Source: Halomonas binhaiensis
GTDB taxonomy: Bacteria > Pseudomonadota > Gammaproteobacteria > Pseudomonadales > Halomonadaceae
DNA length: 64,000 bases
NCBI RefSeq assembly: GCF_008329985.2
Contig: NZ_CP038437.2
Span: forward strand, 1,984,001-2,048,000
Reading direction: 5' to 3'
The notes below the pieces were generated by a model. The model did not search any database. It was not told where the DNA came from and saw only the letters and a list, made by a program, of their open reading frames with translations. Shown one piece after another: positions 1 through 8,662 of this stretch (the first letter of the stretch is position 1; every line of letters starts with the position of its first letter). A program made the position numbers and the translations under genes.

Positions 1-266
1 TGGCGCTGTCGCAACTGACCAATGTGGGACCCAACCTGGGCCAGAACTACATCATCGATTCCTTCATGGTGGTGGTGTTCGGAGGTGTGGGTAATCTGTG
101 GGGCACGCTGGTGGCGGGGCTGTCGCTTGGGGTCATCAATCAGGTGCTGGAGCCGTGGGCAGGCGCTGTGCTGGCCAAGATTCTGGTACTGGTGCTGATC
201 ATCCTGTTCATTCAGAAACGCCCGCGCGGAATGTTTCCGCAGAAGGGCCGTGCCGCAGAGGGCTGA
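1..266 (+). CDS. urtB: Urea ABC transporter permease UrtB, C-terminal part (5' end outside window)
   Basis: Only the last 87 or so residues are visible. The reading frame is open from base 3 to the TGA at 264-266. The fragment has the hydrophobic LivH-type permease C-terminus: a segment around GGVGNLWGTLVAGLSLG, a last membrane helix (ILVLVLIILFIQ), and a short basic tail that is typical of UrtB and LivH (KRPRGMF). It would form the inner-membrane channel for urea together with UrtC. It is followed 3 bases later by urtC, then urtD and urtE, which fixes the assignment as urea rather than amino-acid transport because the urease operon follows directly. The gene's start and any upstream urtA lie outside the window. 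Confidence 0.88.
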   Translation, partial: ALSQLTNVGPNLGQNYIIDSFMVVVFGGVGNLWGTLVAGLSLGVINQVLEPWAGAVLAKILVLVLIILFIQKRPRGMFPQKGRAAEG

Positions 267-269
267 TGC

Positions 270-1400
270 ATGTGGCTGACAAGACCTTTCAGTGAACGCT
301 CGACGCTTGTCTTCATGGCGGTGCTGGTCGCTGCCATGGCGCTCGTGGTGGCGGCAAATCTTCTGATCCCGGCAGATCATCCACTGCATGTCTCGACTTA
401 TACCGTTACCTTGCTGGGCAAGTATCTTTGCTACGCCTTGCTGGCGGTGGCGGTGGATCTGGTGTGGGGCTATCTCGGCATCCTGAGTCTTGGCCATGGG
501 GCTTTCTTTGCCCTGGGTGGCTATGCCATGGGCATGTACCTGATGCGCCAGATCGGTGATCGAGGCGTCTATGGAGACCCTGTTCTACCGGACTTCATGG
601 TGTTCCTCGATTGGGACACATTGCCATGGTACTGGCAAGGCTTCGACATGGCGGGCTTCGCCTTCTTGATGGCGATGCTGGTGCCCGGTGTACTGGCCCT
701 TGTCTTCGGTTTCCTGGCTTTTCGCTCACGGGTCACGGGGGTTTATCTATCGATCATCACCCAAGCGTTGACCTTCGCACTGATGCTGGCCTTCTTCCGC
801 AATGAAATGGGCTTCGGCGGCAATAATGGCCTGACGGACTTCAAGGAGCTGTTGGGGTTCAATATTGCCGCCGACTCCACTCGTATAGGACTGTTCATCG
901 CCTCTGGCCTTGCCTTGGGATTGGGCTACGTCCTGTGCCGGGCAATCGTTGCCAGCAAGTTGGGCCGGGTATGCGTGGCGGTGAGAGACGCTGAAGCCCG
1001 TACGCGCTTCCTTGGCTACCGGGTCGAGCGCTATCAACTGTTTGTGTTCGTGATATCGGCCATGTTGGCAGGGGTGGCGGGGGCGCTGTACGTGCCCCAG
1101 GTAGGCATCATCAATCCCAGCGAATTCTCCCCGTTGTTCTCTATTGAAGTCGTGATCTGGGTAGCCCTGGGAGGGCGTGCCACGCTGTACGGTGCAGTGA
1201 TCGGAGCCCTGGTGGTGAATTATGCCAAGAGTGTCTTCACCGGGGTGATGCCGGAAGCCTGGCTGTTTGCCCTGGGGGCGCTCTTCATTCTGGTGACGGT
1301 ATTGCTTCCCAGGGGGATTGCGGGGCTGCTCAGGCAGCGTCAGCGAGGTGATGAAGAGATGCAGGATGAGACTGCATTGACCAGGGAGGTCGGCGCATGA
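270..1400 (+). CDS. urtC: Urea ABC transporter permease UrtC
   Basis: This 376-residue integral membrane protein belongs to the LivM-like branched-chain amino acid/urea permease family. Hydrophobic segments run along nearly its whole length. The family-typical block GYLGILSLGHGAFFALGGYAMG lies near residues 67-90, and an AGVAGALYVPQVGIINPSEFS-like region lies near 265-285. The insertion around residues 95-125 (DRGVYGDPVLPDFMVFLDWD) is typical of UrtC and distinguishes it from LivM. The ATG at 270 follows the urtB stop by 3 bases, and the 3' end overlaps urtD by 4 bases (ATGA), so the genes are translationally coupled. It pairs with UrtB to form the transmembrane pore. Confidence 0.93.
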   Translation: MWLTRPFSERSTLVFMAVLVAAMALVVAANLLIPADHPLHVSTYTVTLLGKYLCYALLAVAVDLVWGYLGILSLGHGAFFALGGYAMGMYLMRQIGDRGVYGDPVLPDFMVFLDWDTLPWYWQGFDMAGFAFLMAMLVPGVLALVFGFLAFRSRVTGVYLSIITQALTFALMLAFFRNEMGFGGNNGLTDFKELLGFNIAADSTRIGLFIASGLALGLGYVLCRAIVASKLGRVCVAVRDAEARTRFLGYRVERYQLFVFVISAMLAGVAGALYVPQVGIINPSEFSPLFSIEVVIWVALGGRATLYGAVIGALVVNYAKSVFTGVMPEAWLFALGALFILVTVLLPRGIAGLLRQRQRGDEEMQDETALTREVGA

Positions 1401-2230
1401 ATTTTCTATCCCACCTTGCCGACCGAGAGCATGTCTTTGATTTTCTGATTCCAGAGGATTCTCCCGTCGATGTGCGCCATGGGCCGATCCTGTATCTCGA
1501 GGATGTGTCGGTCAGCTTCGATGGTTTCAAGGCAATCAACGCTCTCAATCTGACTATCGATGATGGCGAGTTGCGTTGCATCATCGGGCCTAATGGAGCT
1601 GGCAAGACCACCATGATGGACATCATCACCGGCAAGACTCGGCCCGATAGCGGAAGTGTCTGGTTCGGCAGCCGCCATGACCTGCTCAACATGGACGAAC
1701 CACAGATAGCTCGCCTGGGCATCGGGCGCAAGTTCCAGAAACCTACGGTATTCGAAGCCCTCAGTGTATTCGAGAACCTTGAGCTGGCCATGGCCACGGA
1801 CAAGCGCCTGTGGCCGACGTTGACGGCGAGGCTGACGGGGGAAACGCGCGATCGTATCGATGAAGTGCTCGACACCACCGGGCTCACTGCCTTGGCGCGG
1901 CGCGAGGCTGCCATTCTGTCCCATGGTCAGAAGCAGTGGCTGGAGATCGGCATGCTACTGATGCAGCGGCCGCGTCTGTTGCTGGTCGATGAACCTGTGG
2001 CCGGCATGACCGAGCAGGAAATGGAGCGCACCGCTGAGTTGCTGATGGGGCTCGCTGGCCGCCACTCGGTGGTGGTCGTCGAACATGACATGGGGTTCGT
2101 ACGCTCCATCGCGCGTACGGTGACTGTGCTTCACCAGGGCAGTGTGCTGGCTGAAGGCAGCATGGACAAGGTGGCCAGTGACCCCAAAGTCATCGAGGTC
2201 TATTTGGGTGGCGAAGAGGAGGTGGCCTGA
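1397..2230 (+). CDS. urtD: Urea ABC transporter ATP-binding protein UrtD
   Basis: This 277-residue protein is a LivG-like ATPase. It has Walker A GPNGAGKT at about residues 64-71, the variant signature LSHGQKQWLEIGM (LSHGQ instead of LSGGQ, usual for UrtD), Walker B LLLVDEP, and the switch histidine in VVVEHDMGFV. An N-terminal extension of about 30 residues precedes the ABC domain, as is usual in this subfamily. It hydrolyses ATP on the cytoplasmic face of the UrtBC pore. The start overlaps the urtC stop (ATGA) and its own stop overlaps the urtE start (TGATG), so it sits inside a tightly coupled urt operon. Confidence 0.94.
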   Translation: MNFLSHLADREHVFDFLIPEDSPVDVRHGPILYLEDVSVSFDGFKAINALNLTIDDGELRCIIGPNGAGKTTMMDIITGKTRPDSGSVWFGSRHDLLNMDEPQIARLGIGRKFQKPTVFEALSVFENLELAMATDKRLWPTLTARLTGETRDRIDEVLDTTGLTALARREAAILSHGQKQWLEIGMLLMQRPRLLLVDEPVAGMTEQEMERTAELLMGLAGRHSVVVVEHDMGFVRSIARTVTVLHQGSVLAEGSMDKVASDPKVIEVYLGGEEEVA

Positions 2231-2922
2231 TGCTGAGTATTCAGGGGCTGGACCAGTATTACGGTGAAAGTCATACCCTGTGGGACCTTGATCTGGACGT
2301 GCCGCGAGGTGCCTGCACCTGTGTATTGGGACGCAATGGTGTGGGCAAGACCACCCTGATGAAGGCAATCATGGGTGAGGTGCCGATACGTGGCGGGCAA
2401 ATGCACTATGCCGGAGAAATGGATCTCGGAAGGCAGCGAATGGAGGCCCGTTCCCGCCTGGGAATCGGCTATGTGCCTCAGGGACGACAAATCTTTCCCT
2501 TGCTCAGCGTGGAAGAAAACCTGCGAACAGGTCTCGCTGCCAGTGGGCTCAAGACAATTCCTGAACGTATCTATGAGTTGTTTCCTGTACTCAAGGAAAT
2601 GCGTCAACGCCGTGGCGGTGATCTATCGGGTGGGCAACAACAGCAACTGGCCATTGGGCGGGCGCTGGTGCTTGAGCCACGCCTGCTGATTCTCGATGAA
2701 CCAGGAGAGGGCATTCAGCCCAATATCGTCGCCCAGATTGGCGAGGTGATCCGCCAGTTGATAGCCGATGATGGTCTGACTGTCCTGCTGGTGGAGCAGA
2801 AATTGCCCTTTGCACGAAAATATGCCGATTACTTCACCATTCTTGATCGCGGGCGCCGTGTGGCCAGCGGTGATATCGATGCCCTCGATGAGGCCATCAT
2901 CAAGCGGTATCTGACGGTCTGA
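2230..2922 (+). CDS. urtE: Urea ABC transporter ATP-binding protein UrtE
   Basis: This 230-residue protein is a LivF-like ATPase. It has Walker A GRNGVGKTT at about residues 36-44, signature LSGGQQQQLAIGRAL, Walker B LLILDEP, and the H-loop region replaced by VLLVEQKLPFA, as is common in LivF/UrtE. The E-G-I-Q-P block after Walker B (EGIQPNIV) is characteristic of UrtE. It forms the ATPase pair with UrtD. It is the last gene of the urt operon: its stop at 2922 is followed by a hairpin terminator, so the urease genes downstream probably use their own promoter. Confidence 0.94.
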   Translation: MLSIQGLDQYYGESHTLWDLDLDVPRGACTCVLGRNGVGKTTLMKAIMGEVPIRGGQMHYAGEMDLGRQRMEARSRLGIGYVPQGRQIFPLLSVEENLRTGLAASGLKTIPERIYELFPVLKEMRQRRGGDLSGGQQQQLAIGRALVLEPRLLILDEPGEGIQPNIVAQIGEVIRQLIADDGLTVLLVEQKLPFARKYADYFTILDRGRRVASGDIDALDEAIIKRYLTV

Positions 2923-2936
2923 ATCAGCTCTGCCTC

Positions 2937-2972
2937 AAAAAGGTGCATGTCGATTCGATATGCACCTTTTTT
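2937..2972 (+). terminator. Rho-independent terminator after urtE
   Basis: An inverted repeat (AAAAAGGTGCAT and ATGCACCTTTTTT, loop about 11 nt) lies 15 bases after the urtE stop and ends in six T residues. It probably separates the urt and ure transcripts. Confidence 0.8.
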
Positions 2973-2980
2973 GTGAGAAA

Positions 2981-3009
2981 ACAACATGTTGTATACAGGG
3001 TTGTATTGA
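2981..3009 (+). promoter_or_regulatory. Palindromes upstream of the urease operon (possible operator)
   Basis: Between the urt terminator and ureD lie a perfect 12-bp palindrome, ACAACATGTTGT (2981-2992), an overlapping TTGTATACA (2989-2997) and a second partial copy, TTGTATTGA (3001-3009), 12 bp further on. The surrounding 150 bp is AT-rich, in contrast to the genes. TTGTATACAA-type palindromes are used by some FCD-family GntR regulators. Assigning any particular regulator here would be a guess. Confidence 0.3.
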
Positions 3010-3130
3010 GTTCTTGATTCTTAAGGTTTTGATAATAAAAGGTTTCATAGCCTGTCAGTTCAATTTGGTACAGCAGTTGCACCGTAATTGAGCAAATGAA
3101 ATACCTTGGGTCGTGCATTAGGGGAGTCAT

Positions 3131-4024
3131 ATGACTGCGCAGCAACCACCTCAGCGTAGTGCCTGGTCATCGGGGCATCGTTTCGATGACCAGCGTTGCT
3201 GGGAGGCCCGCTTGCGCCTCGGCTTCCAGGAAGACGGCGGTGTGACCCGCCTGAGAGATGTGGATCATCACGGGCCCCTGCGTGTGCAGCGCCCCTTTTA
3301 TCCCGAAGGTAACCATGGCCCTTGTCATGTCTACCTGCTGCACCCACCGGGTGGACTGGTCAGTGGCGACAGGCTGCATGTCGATGTTCGTGTGGAGCCA
3401 GGTGCCTCTGCGTTGCTCACCACCCCTGCAGCGAACAAGCTCTACCGCGCCGACAGCCATGGCGTGGCCTGGAAACAGCACACGCGCCTCAATATCGCCG
3501 ATGCGGCCTTTGTTGAGTGGCTGCCTCAGGAAACCATTGCCTTTGACGGTTCTCGCGGCATTCAGGAAACGGAAGTGGTGCTGGAGAAAAGTGCCCGCTG
3601 TCTGGGCTGGGAAGTCCTGGCCCTGGGACGTCCTGCGAGCCAGATGCCATTTGTCAGTGGTCATCTAGAGCAACGCTTTCGTCTGACGCTGGATGGACGC
3701 CCATTGTGGCTGGAACGTCAGCCTCTGGATCCGTTGCATCGCCGCTTCCATGGTCGTTGGGGCCAGGGTGGACACCAGGTTCAGGCCACTCTGTGGGCCG
3801 CGGGGCTGGCCGATCCCTTGGCTGCGGTAGAGGAGATACGTCGGCAACTGGACAAGATGGCCTCTCCTGGCTGGGCGGTGACCCAGCGTCATGGCGTGTT
3901 GTTATTGCGCTACCTGGGAGACTCGCGCGCTCAGGCCTGGGGGCTGTGTGAGGCCGCCTGGGCAGCGCTGCGCCCGCTGTTCAACGGTCGCGAAGTGTGC
4001 CCACCACGCATCTGGCGAACCTGA
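3131..4024 (+). CDS. ureD: Urease accessory protein UreD
   Basis: This 297-residue UreD (UreH) protein is the scaffold that binds apo-urease and recruits UreF and UreG for nickel delivery. Family motifs are visible: [21 protein letters not shown] near residues 56-76, then SGDRL, the TPAANKLYR segment, and [14 protein letters not shown] near residue 130. The ATG at 3131 follows a GGGGAG ribosome-binding site by 5 bases. It is the first gene of the ure operon, with an AT-rich leader behind the urt terminator. ureA starts 53 bases after its stop. Confidence 0.94.
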   Translation: MTAQQPPQRSAWSSGHRFDDQRCWEARLRLGFQEDGGVTRLRDVDHHGPLRVQRPFYPEGNHGPCHVYLLHPPGGLVSGDRLHVDVRVEPGASALLTTPAANKLYRADSHGVAWKQHTRLNIADAAFVEWLPQETIAFDGSRGIQETEVVLEKSARCLGWEVLALGRPASQMPFVSGHLEQRFRLTLDGRPLWLERQPLDPLHRRFHGRWGQGGHQVQATLWAAGLADPLAAVEEIRRQLDKMASPGWAVTQRHGVLLLRYLGDSRAQAWGLCEAAWAALRPLFNGREVCPPRIWRT

Positions 4025-4077
4025 AGCCTGCCACGAACGATCATTCATTTAACTGCATCTTGAAGGAGACGACAGCC

Positions 4078-4380
4078 ATGGAGCTGACGCCAAGGGACAA
4101 AGACAAGCTGTTGCTGTTCACGGCTGGGTTGTTGGCAGAACGGCGCCGGGCCAAGGGGCTCAAGCTGAACTACCCGGAAGCGATAGCCCTGATCAGCTGC
4201 GAGATCATGGAGGGTGCACGGGAGGGGCGCTCGGTGGCAGAGATGATGGGGGCTGGTCGGCGCATCCTGTGTAGAGAGGACGTGATGGATGGTGTGGCGG
4301 AAATGGTGGATGAAGTGCAGGTCGAAGCCACTTTCCCTGATGGTACCAAGCTTGTCACCGTCCATAACCCGATCACCTGA
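4078..4380 (+). CDS. ureA: Urease gamma subunit UreA
   Basis: This 100-residue subunit has the normal length for UreA. It begins [23 protein letters not shown] and carries the family signatures [11 protein letters not shown] and a C-terminal VTVHNPI. It is the small structural subunit of the (UreABC)3 urease. An upstream in-frame ATG at 3997 would add 27 residues unlike any UreA. The ATG at 4078 has AAGGAG 9 bases upstream and gives the family's length, so it was chosen. It is followed by ureB after an 81-base gap. Confidence 0.97.
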   Translation: MELTPRDKDKLLLFTAGLLAERRRAKGLKLNYPEAIALISCEIMEGAREGRSVAEMMGAGRRILCREDVMDGVAEMVDEVQVEATFPDGTKLVTVHNPIT

Positions 4381-4461
4381 GCCGTCGAATATTCCAAGCG
4401 TCTGTCATTTCAATCGTCTTCCACGTCAACAACTTGCCGTGTCAACAAGAAGGAAGTCGCG

Positions 4462-4842
4462 ATGATTCCGGGTGAATACCAATTGAACAGCGACGACATT
4501 GAGTTGTGCAAGGGCCGTCCACGCCGAACCCTTGATGTCGCCAATACCGGCGACCGCCCGATTCAAGTCGGTTCCCACTACCATTTTGCCGAAACCAATC
4601 CAGCGCTGAGCTTCGATCGTGCGGCTGCGCTTGGTCACCGTCTGGATGTGCCAGCAGGAAGCGCTGTGCGCTTCGAGCCTGGGCAGACACGTGAAGTGGT
4701 CCTGGTGCCTTTCAGTGGGCGTCAGTACATCTATGGTTTCCGGGGAGAGGTCATGGGCAAGGTCTCGATTGCCGCAGACAGCGCCGGCAGTGCCGTGCAG
4801 GACCCGCTTTCCCGTTCGCCTGACCAGGGAGCTGAACAATGA
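4462..4842 (+). CDS. ureB: Urease beta subunit UreB
   Basis: This 126-residue protein has the UreB start MIPGEYQL and the conserved blocks [19 protein letters not shown] and [14 protein letters not shown], followed by [10 protein letters not shown]. It is a structural subunit packing between UreA and UreC in the urease trimer. The C-terminal tail of about 25 residues ([16 protein letters not shown]) runs past the core and is variable in this family. An AAGAAGGAAG stretch precedes the start. The stop overlaps the ureC start by 4 bases (ATGA), which couples synthesis of the two subunits. Confidence 0.97.
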   Translation: MIPGEYQLNSDDIELCKGRPRRTLDVANTGDRPIQVGSHYHFAETNPALSFDRAAALGHRLDVPAGSAVRFEPGQTREVVLVPFSGRQYIYGFRGEVMGKVSIAADSAGSAVQDPLSRSPDQGAEQ

Positions 4843-6542
4843 AGATTTCACGTCAGGCCTATGCGGACATGTATGGTCCTACGGTTGGCGATCGGGTACG
4901 TCTCGGCGATACCGAGCTATGGATCGAAGTGGAGCAGGATGCCACCCATTATGGGGACGAGGTCAAGTTCGGCGGTGGCAAGGTCATCCGCGATGGCATG
5001 GGACAGAGTCAGCGTGCCGATGATGCTGTCATGGATACTGTCATCACCAATGCGTTGATTCTCGACTGGTGGGGCATCGTCAAAGCGGATGTAGGGCTTC
5101 AAGCCGGCCGCATTGCCGCTATTGGCAAAGCCGGTAATCCAGACACTCAGAGCGATGTGGACATCGTCATTGGACCAGGCACGGAAATTATCGCGGGAGA
5201 AGGCAAGATCCTCACCGCGGGTGCCCTGGATGCCCATGTGCATTTCATCTGTCCTCAACTCATCGATGAAGCCCTGGCCAGTGGCATTACCACCATGCTG
5301 GGTGGCGGAACGGGGCCGGCGACAGGCACCAATGCTACCACTTGTACACCAGGCGCCTGGCATATCCACCAGATGCTCAGGGCTGTCGATGAGATACCCA
5401 TGAACATCGGTTTCCTGGGCAAGGGCAATGCCAGCCAGCCCGAAGGCCTTGAAGTCCAGCTCAAGGCGGGGGCCATGGGGATGAAACTCCATGAAGACTG
5501 GGGAACCACGCCAGCAGCCATTGATAACTGCCTGAGCGTGGCCGAGCGTTACGATGTACAGGTTGCGATTCATACCGATACGCTCAATGAAGCCGGGTTC
5601 GTCGAGGATACGCTGGCCGCTTTCAAGGAGCGTGCCATCCATACCTACCATACCGAGGGGGCAGGGGGCGGCCATGCGCCGGACATCATTACTGCCTGTT
5701 CGAAACCCTACGTGTTGCCATCCTCGACCAATCCGACACGGCCCTACACGGTCAATACCGTGGATGAGCATCTCGACATGCTGATGGTATGTCATCACCT
5801 CGACCCGAATATTCCTGAGGACGTGGCCTTCGCCGACTCGCGCATTCGCCGCGAGACCATCGCGGCCGAGGATATTCTCCAGGACCTGGGCGTGATCTCG
5901 ATGATCTCCTCCGACTCCCAGGCCATGGGTCGTATCGGTGAAGTGATCTGCCGCACCTGGCAGACCGCACACAAGATGAAGATCCAGCGCGGCCTGCTTG
6001 CTGAAGATGCTGAACTGGGCGCCGACAATCTGCGTGCCAGGCGCTACGTGGCCAAGTACACGATCAATCCGGCCATCACTCATGGTATTGCCCATGAAGT
6101 GGGTTCGGTGGAGGTCGGGAAGCTGGCGGACCTGGTGTTGTGGGATCCGGCTTTCTTTGGTGTGAAGCCCGCGTTGGTGCTCAAGGGCGGCATGATTGCC
6201 ATGGCGCCCATGGGCGATGCCAATGCCTCGATTCCAACGCCTCAGCCTGTCCATTACCGGCCGATGTTCGGCTCCCTGGGGCGAGCCGCCAGCGCTACCC
6301 GGGTGAGCTTCGTTTCCCAGGCTGCGCTGGATGCGGGTGTCGGCGATGAGCTGGGGCTCAATAGCCGCCTGGTGGCCTGTCGCAATACGCGTTCCGTGCG
6401 CAAGAGCGATATGAAACTCAACGATGCTTGCCCACAACTTGAAGTGGATCCCCAGACCTATGAGGTGAGATGCGACGGTGAACTGCTCAGCTGTGAGCCG
6501 CTTGCCGAGCTGCCATTGGCACAGCGCTATCACTTGTTCTAG
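4839..6542 (+). CDS. ureC: Urease alpha (catalytic) subunit UreC
   Basis: This 567-residue catalytic subunit hydrolyses urea to ammonia and carbamate at a binuclear nickel site. All ligands are present: H133 and H135 (DAHVHF), the carbamylated K216 (GMKLHEDWG), H245 ([10 protein letters not shown]), H271 ([12 protein letters not shown]) and D359 ([10 protein letters not shown]). The flap cysteine C318 and catalytic H319 are in MVCHHLD. Each is offset by one from the Klebsiella numbering, and the length is normal. It overlaps ureB by 4 bases, and ureE follows after 45 bases. A long open frame exists on the opposite strand across this gene, but it is a codon-bias shadow. Confidence 0.98.
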   Translation: MKISRQAYADMYGPTVGDRVRLGDTELWIEVEQDATHYGDEVKFGGGKVIRDGMGQSQRADDAVMDTVITNALILDWWGIVKADVGLQAGRIAAIGKAGNPDTQSDVDIVIGPGTEIIAGEGKILTAGALDAHVHFICPQLIDEALASGITTMLGGGTGPATGTNATTCTPGAWHIHQMLRAVDEIPMNIGFLGKGNASQPEGLEVQLKAGAMGMKLHEDWGTTPAAIDNCLSVAERYDVQVAIHTDTLNEAGFVEDTLAAFKERAIHTYHTEGAGGGHAPDIITACSKPYVLPSSTNPTRPYTVNTVDEHLDMLMVCHHLDPNIPEDVAFADSRIRRETIAAEDILQDLGVISMISSDSQAMGRIGEVICRTWQTAHKMKIQRGLLAEDAELGADNLRARRYVAKYTINPAITHGIAHEVGSVEVGKLADLVLWDPAFFGVKPALVLKGGMIAMAPMGDANASIPTPQPVHYRPMFGSLGRAASATRVSFVSQAALDAGVGDELGLNSRLVACRNTRSVRKSDMKLNDACPQLEVDPQTYEVRCDGELLSCEPLAELPLAQRYHLF

Positions 6543-6587
6543 GCGCGCTTCCATCCATCGGGGAAGGCCATACACAAGGAACCTTAT

Positions 6588-7133
6588 ATGAGCATGCTTC
6601 AATTGACTGAAAGGCTGGGGCCCATCGCCGCGACAGATGCCGACGATAGCTTGACCCTGCGTTATGACGATCGCATCAAGGGGCGCCTGCGGGTGACCCT
6701 GGACAGCGGGCGTGAGGCTGGCCTGTTTCTCGACCGTGGCCCGGTGCTGCGCCATGGAGATGGGCTGCTGGGTGCCGACGGTAGCCGCGTTCAGGTACTG
6801 GCTGCAGAAGAGCCTGTAGTAACGGCACGAGTCGAGGCAGGATTGCCCTTGGCGCGCCTGTGTTACCACCTGGGCAATCGCCATGTGACCCTGGGCATCG
6901 GAGAAGATGAGCAGGGAAGCTGGGTACGCATCACCCCGGATCATGTGCTGGAAGATCTGGCCGAGCGCCTTGGCGCCAGACTGAAGCATCATCAGGCGCC
7001 TTTTGACCCCGAGCCAGGTGCCTACACCATGGCGGGACATTCCCACGGACATTCCCACGGACATTCCCACGATCATTCCCACGGGCATTCGCATGCCCAT
7101 GATCACTCGCATCCCCATGACCATGCTCACTGA
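6588..7133 (+). CDS. ureE: Urease accessory nickel chaperone UreE with His-rich tail
   Basis: This 181-residue UreE delivers nickel to the UreDFG-apourease complex. The N-terminal peptide-binding domain covers residues 1-75 and the metal-binding domain about 76-145, including LCYHLGNRHV, whose His pair corresponds to the known Ni site region. The tail from about residue 149 is almost only His alternating with Gly, Ser and Asp, with 16 His residues, and would buffer several nickel ions. Part of the tail is encoded by 12-bp tandem repeats (7035-7094). The stop at 7133 lies inside the first codons of ureF, so the two genes overlap by 11 bases. The ATG at 6588 follows an AAGGAA site. Confidence 0.95.
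   Translation: MSMLQLTERLGPIAATDADDSLTLRYDDRIKGRLRVTLDSGREAGLFLDRGPVLRHGDGLLGADGSRVQVLAAEEPVVTARVEAGLPLARLCYHLGNRHVTLGIGEDEQGSWVRITPDHVLEDLAERLGARLKHHQAPFDPEPGAYTMAGHSHGHSHGHSHDHSHGHSHAHDHSHPHDHAH
7035..7094 (+). repeat. 12-bp tandem repeat encoding the UreE His tail
   Basis: Five consecutive 12-bp units occur here. The first three are GGACATTCCCAC (exact), followed by GATCATTCCCAC and a diverged GGGCATTCGCAT. Each unit encodes four residues of Gly/Asp-His-Ser-His type. The unit length is a multiple of three, so gain or loss of copies would change tail length without a frameshift. Confidence 0.9.
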
Positions 7134-7824
7134 GAAAAATGACACAGTCCCGGTGGCAAGCGACCTGGCGCTATTGGGACTGATGCAGTTGGTCAGCCCT
7201 GCGCTTCCTATTGGCGCCTTTGCCTGGTCTCAGGGGCTGGAAAGTGCCTTTGAACTGGGTTGGGTGAGCAACGAAGACGAGCTGGGCGCATGGCTGGAAG
7301 GCGTGCTGGACGATGGCCTGACTCATGCCGAACTGGCAGTGATTGCCCGCATGGTGCCGGCCTGGAGGCAGGGGGATAGTGCCGTCATCGCCGAATGGGA
7401 TGGCTGGTTGGCCGCTTGTCGCGAGACCCATGAACTGGCAGAGGAGGATCGTCAGTTGGGGGCTTCACTCCTGCGTCTGATGACCAATCTGGATATGGCA
7501 CCGGCTGCCGAAATGCTTCCCGACAATGCCGGCTACGTCACTCTGTTCAGTGCCATGGCGGCCATCCGGGGAGTTGGCACTCATGATGCCATGCTCGGTT
7601 TTGCATGGGCTTGGCTTGAAAACCAGCTGGCAGTGGCCTGCAAGGCATTGCCGTTGGGCCACAGTGCTGCCCAGCGCCTGATCGAACGATTGCGACCTGC
7701 GCTGGTTGCTGCGGTGGCGCGTGCCGAAGCCCTTGAAGACGATCAGCTTGGCCCTGCACTACCGGGCCTGGCATTGGCCAGTGCCCAGCATGAGACCCAG
7801 TATTCGAGGTTGTTTCGCAGTTGA
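7123..7824 (+). CDS. ureF: Urease accessory protein UreF
   Basis: This 233-residue UreF works with UreD and UreG as a GTPase-activating or fidelity factor in urease nickel insertion. The motif LMQLVSPALPIGAFAWSQGLESAFELGWV near the N-terminus is diagnostic, and CKALPLGHSAAQRL near residue 180 and the C-terminal ASAQHETQYSRLFRS are also typical. The frame is open back to 7003, but that part is the out-of-frame reading of the ureE His repeats (an Asp-Ile-Pro-Thr repeat) and is not likely to be translated. The ATG at 7123 gives the normal N-terminus, and ATG 7117 is an alternative. It overlaps ureE by 11 bases. Confidence 0.94.
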   Translation: MLTEKNDTVPVASDLALLGLMQLVSPALPIGAFAWSQGLESAFELGWVSNEDELGAWLEGVLDDGLTHAELAVIARMVPAWRQGDSAVIAEWDGWLAACRETHELAEEDRQLGASLLRLMTNLDMAPAAEMLPDNAGYVTLFSAMAAIRGVGTHDAMLGFAWAWLENQLAVACKALPLGHSAAQRLIERLRPALVAAVARAEALEDDQLGPALPGLALASAQHETQYSRLFRS

Positions 7825-7912
7825 TCGCTGCAGCGGTGAACCCGCGGTCACGCTGGACTAGCCGGATCAGTGAATCAATGACGTACCTCATGATGAACAA
7901 CAGGAGAACACC

Positions 7913-8593
7913 ATGACTTCAATTGCCACCTCTCAAACAGCGCGCCACTGCCTTCGGGTCGGTGTGGGTGGCCCGGTGGGTTCCGGCAAGACAGCGCTGT
8001 TGAAGCAGCTGTGCCTGGCATTGCGTGAACATTACGACATTGCCGTGGTGACCAACGATATCTACACCCGAGAAGATGCAGACTTTCTCACCCGTCATCA
8101 GGCCCTGACTCCTGATCGTATCCTTGGCGTCGAGACTGGTGGCTGTCCGCATACCGCCATACGTGAAGACGCATCCATGAACCTGGCTGCCATCGATGAC
8201 CTTCAGGCGCGTCACCCAGGGCTGGAGCTGGTGCTGGTGGAATCCGGGGGAGACAACCTCTCTGCCACCTTCAGCCCGGAACTGTCTGACCTGACTCTTT
8301 ATGTGATCGACGTTTCTGCTGGGGACAAGATTCCGCGCAAGGGCGGCCCCGGCATCACCAAGTCCGATCTTCTGATCATCAACAAGATCGACATTGCCGA
8401 GCAGGTGCACGCATCCCTGGAGGTAATGGAACGGGATTCACGCAAGATGCGCGGCGAGCGTCCCTTTGTCTTCACCAATCTCTATGACGGTGTTGGTCTG
8501 GACACCATCGTCGATTTCATCATCGAGCAAGGCATGTTGCCTGCACGGCTGGCACGGCCGGACAGCGCAAAGGTCGAGAAGAGTGATGCCTGA
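7913..8593 (+). CDS. ureG: Urease accessory GTPase UreG
   Basis: This 226-residue SIMIBI-class GTPase uses GTP hydrolysis to load nickel into urease. The P-loop [11 protein letters not shown] ends near residue 27. The metal-binding Cys-Pro-His of UreG is in [17 protein letters not shown] (near residue 83). The [15 protein letters not shown] and NKIDIA (G4) motifs follow. The length is close to the usual 205-225, with a slightly longer tail. AGGAGA precedes the ATG by 5 bases. It lies 88 bases after ureF and before the nickel permease gene. Confidence 0.97.
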   Translation: MTSIATSQTARHCLRVGVGGPVGSGKTALLKQLCLALREHYDIAVVTNDIYTREDADFLTRHQALTPDRILGVETGGCPHTAIREDASMNLAAIDDLQARHPGLELVLVESGGDNLSATFSPELSDLTLYVIDVSAGDKIPRKGGPGITKSDLLIINKIDIAEQVHASLEVMERDSRKMRGERPFVFTNLYDGVGLDTIVDFIIEQGMLPARLARPDSAKVEKSDA

Positions 8594-8662
8594 AGTGGAA
8601 TTGCTCTGACGGCATCACGTGGAACCCGATAAATTTTTGATCATTGAGCAAGGAGACATTGC

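Noticed and set aside
2993..3006. NAC or NtrC site for nitrogen control of urease
   Set aside because: ATA-N8-TAT is one base short of the NAC spacing, and no TGGC-N8-TTGC sigma-54 promoter is present.
7035..7094. Short regular repeats considered as a CRISPR-like array
   Set aside because: Units are 12 bp, contiguous without spacers, and encode the UreE His tail. The same reasoning applies to the repeats in cysS and the E2 gene. No cas genes are present in the window.
7003..7122. N-terminal extension of ureF with Asp-Ile-Pro-Thr repeats
   Set aside because: It is the out-of-frame reading of the His codons of ureE. UreF proteins normally begin shortly before the LMQLVSPALPIGAF motif.
4917..7145. 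742-codon open frame on the minus strand opposite ureC and ureE
   Set aside because: It lies antisense to ureC, whose whole sequence matches the urease alpha subunit. The frame is open because of codon bias in the real gene. The predicted protein starts with a repetitive Met/Gly/Val stretch made by the ureE His repeats.
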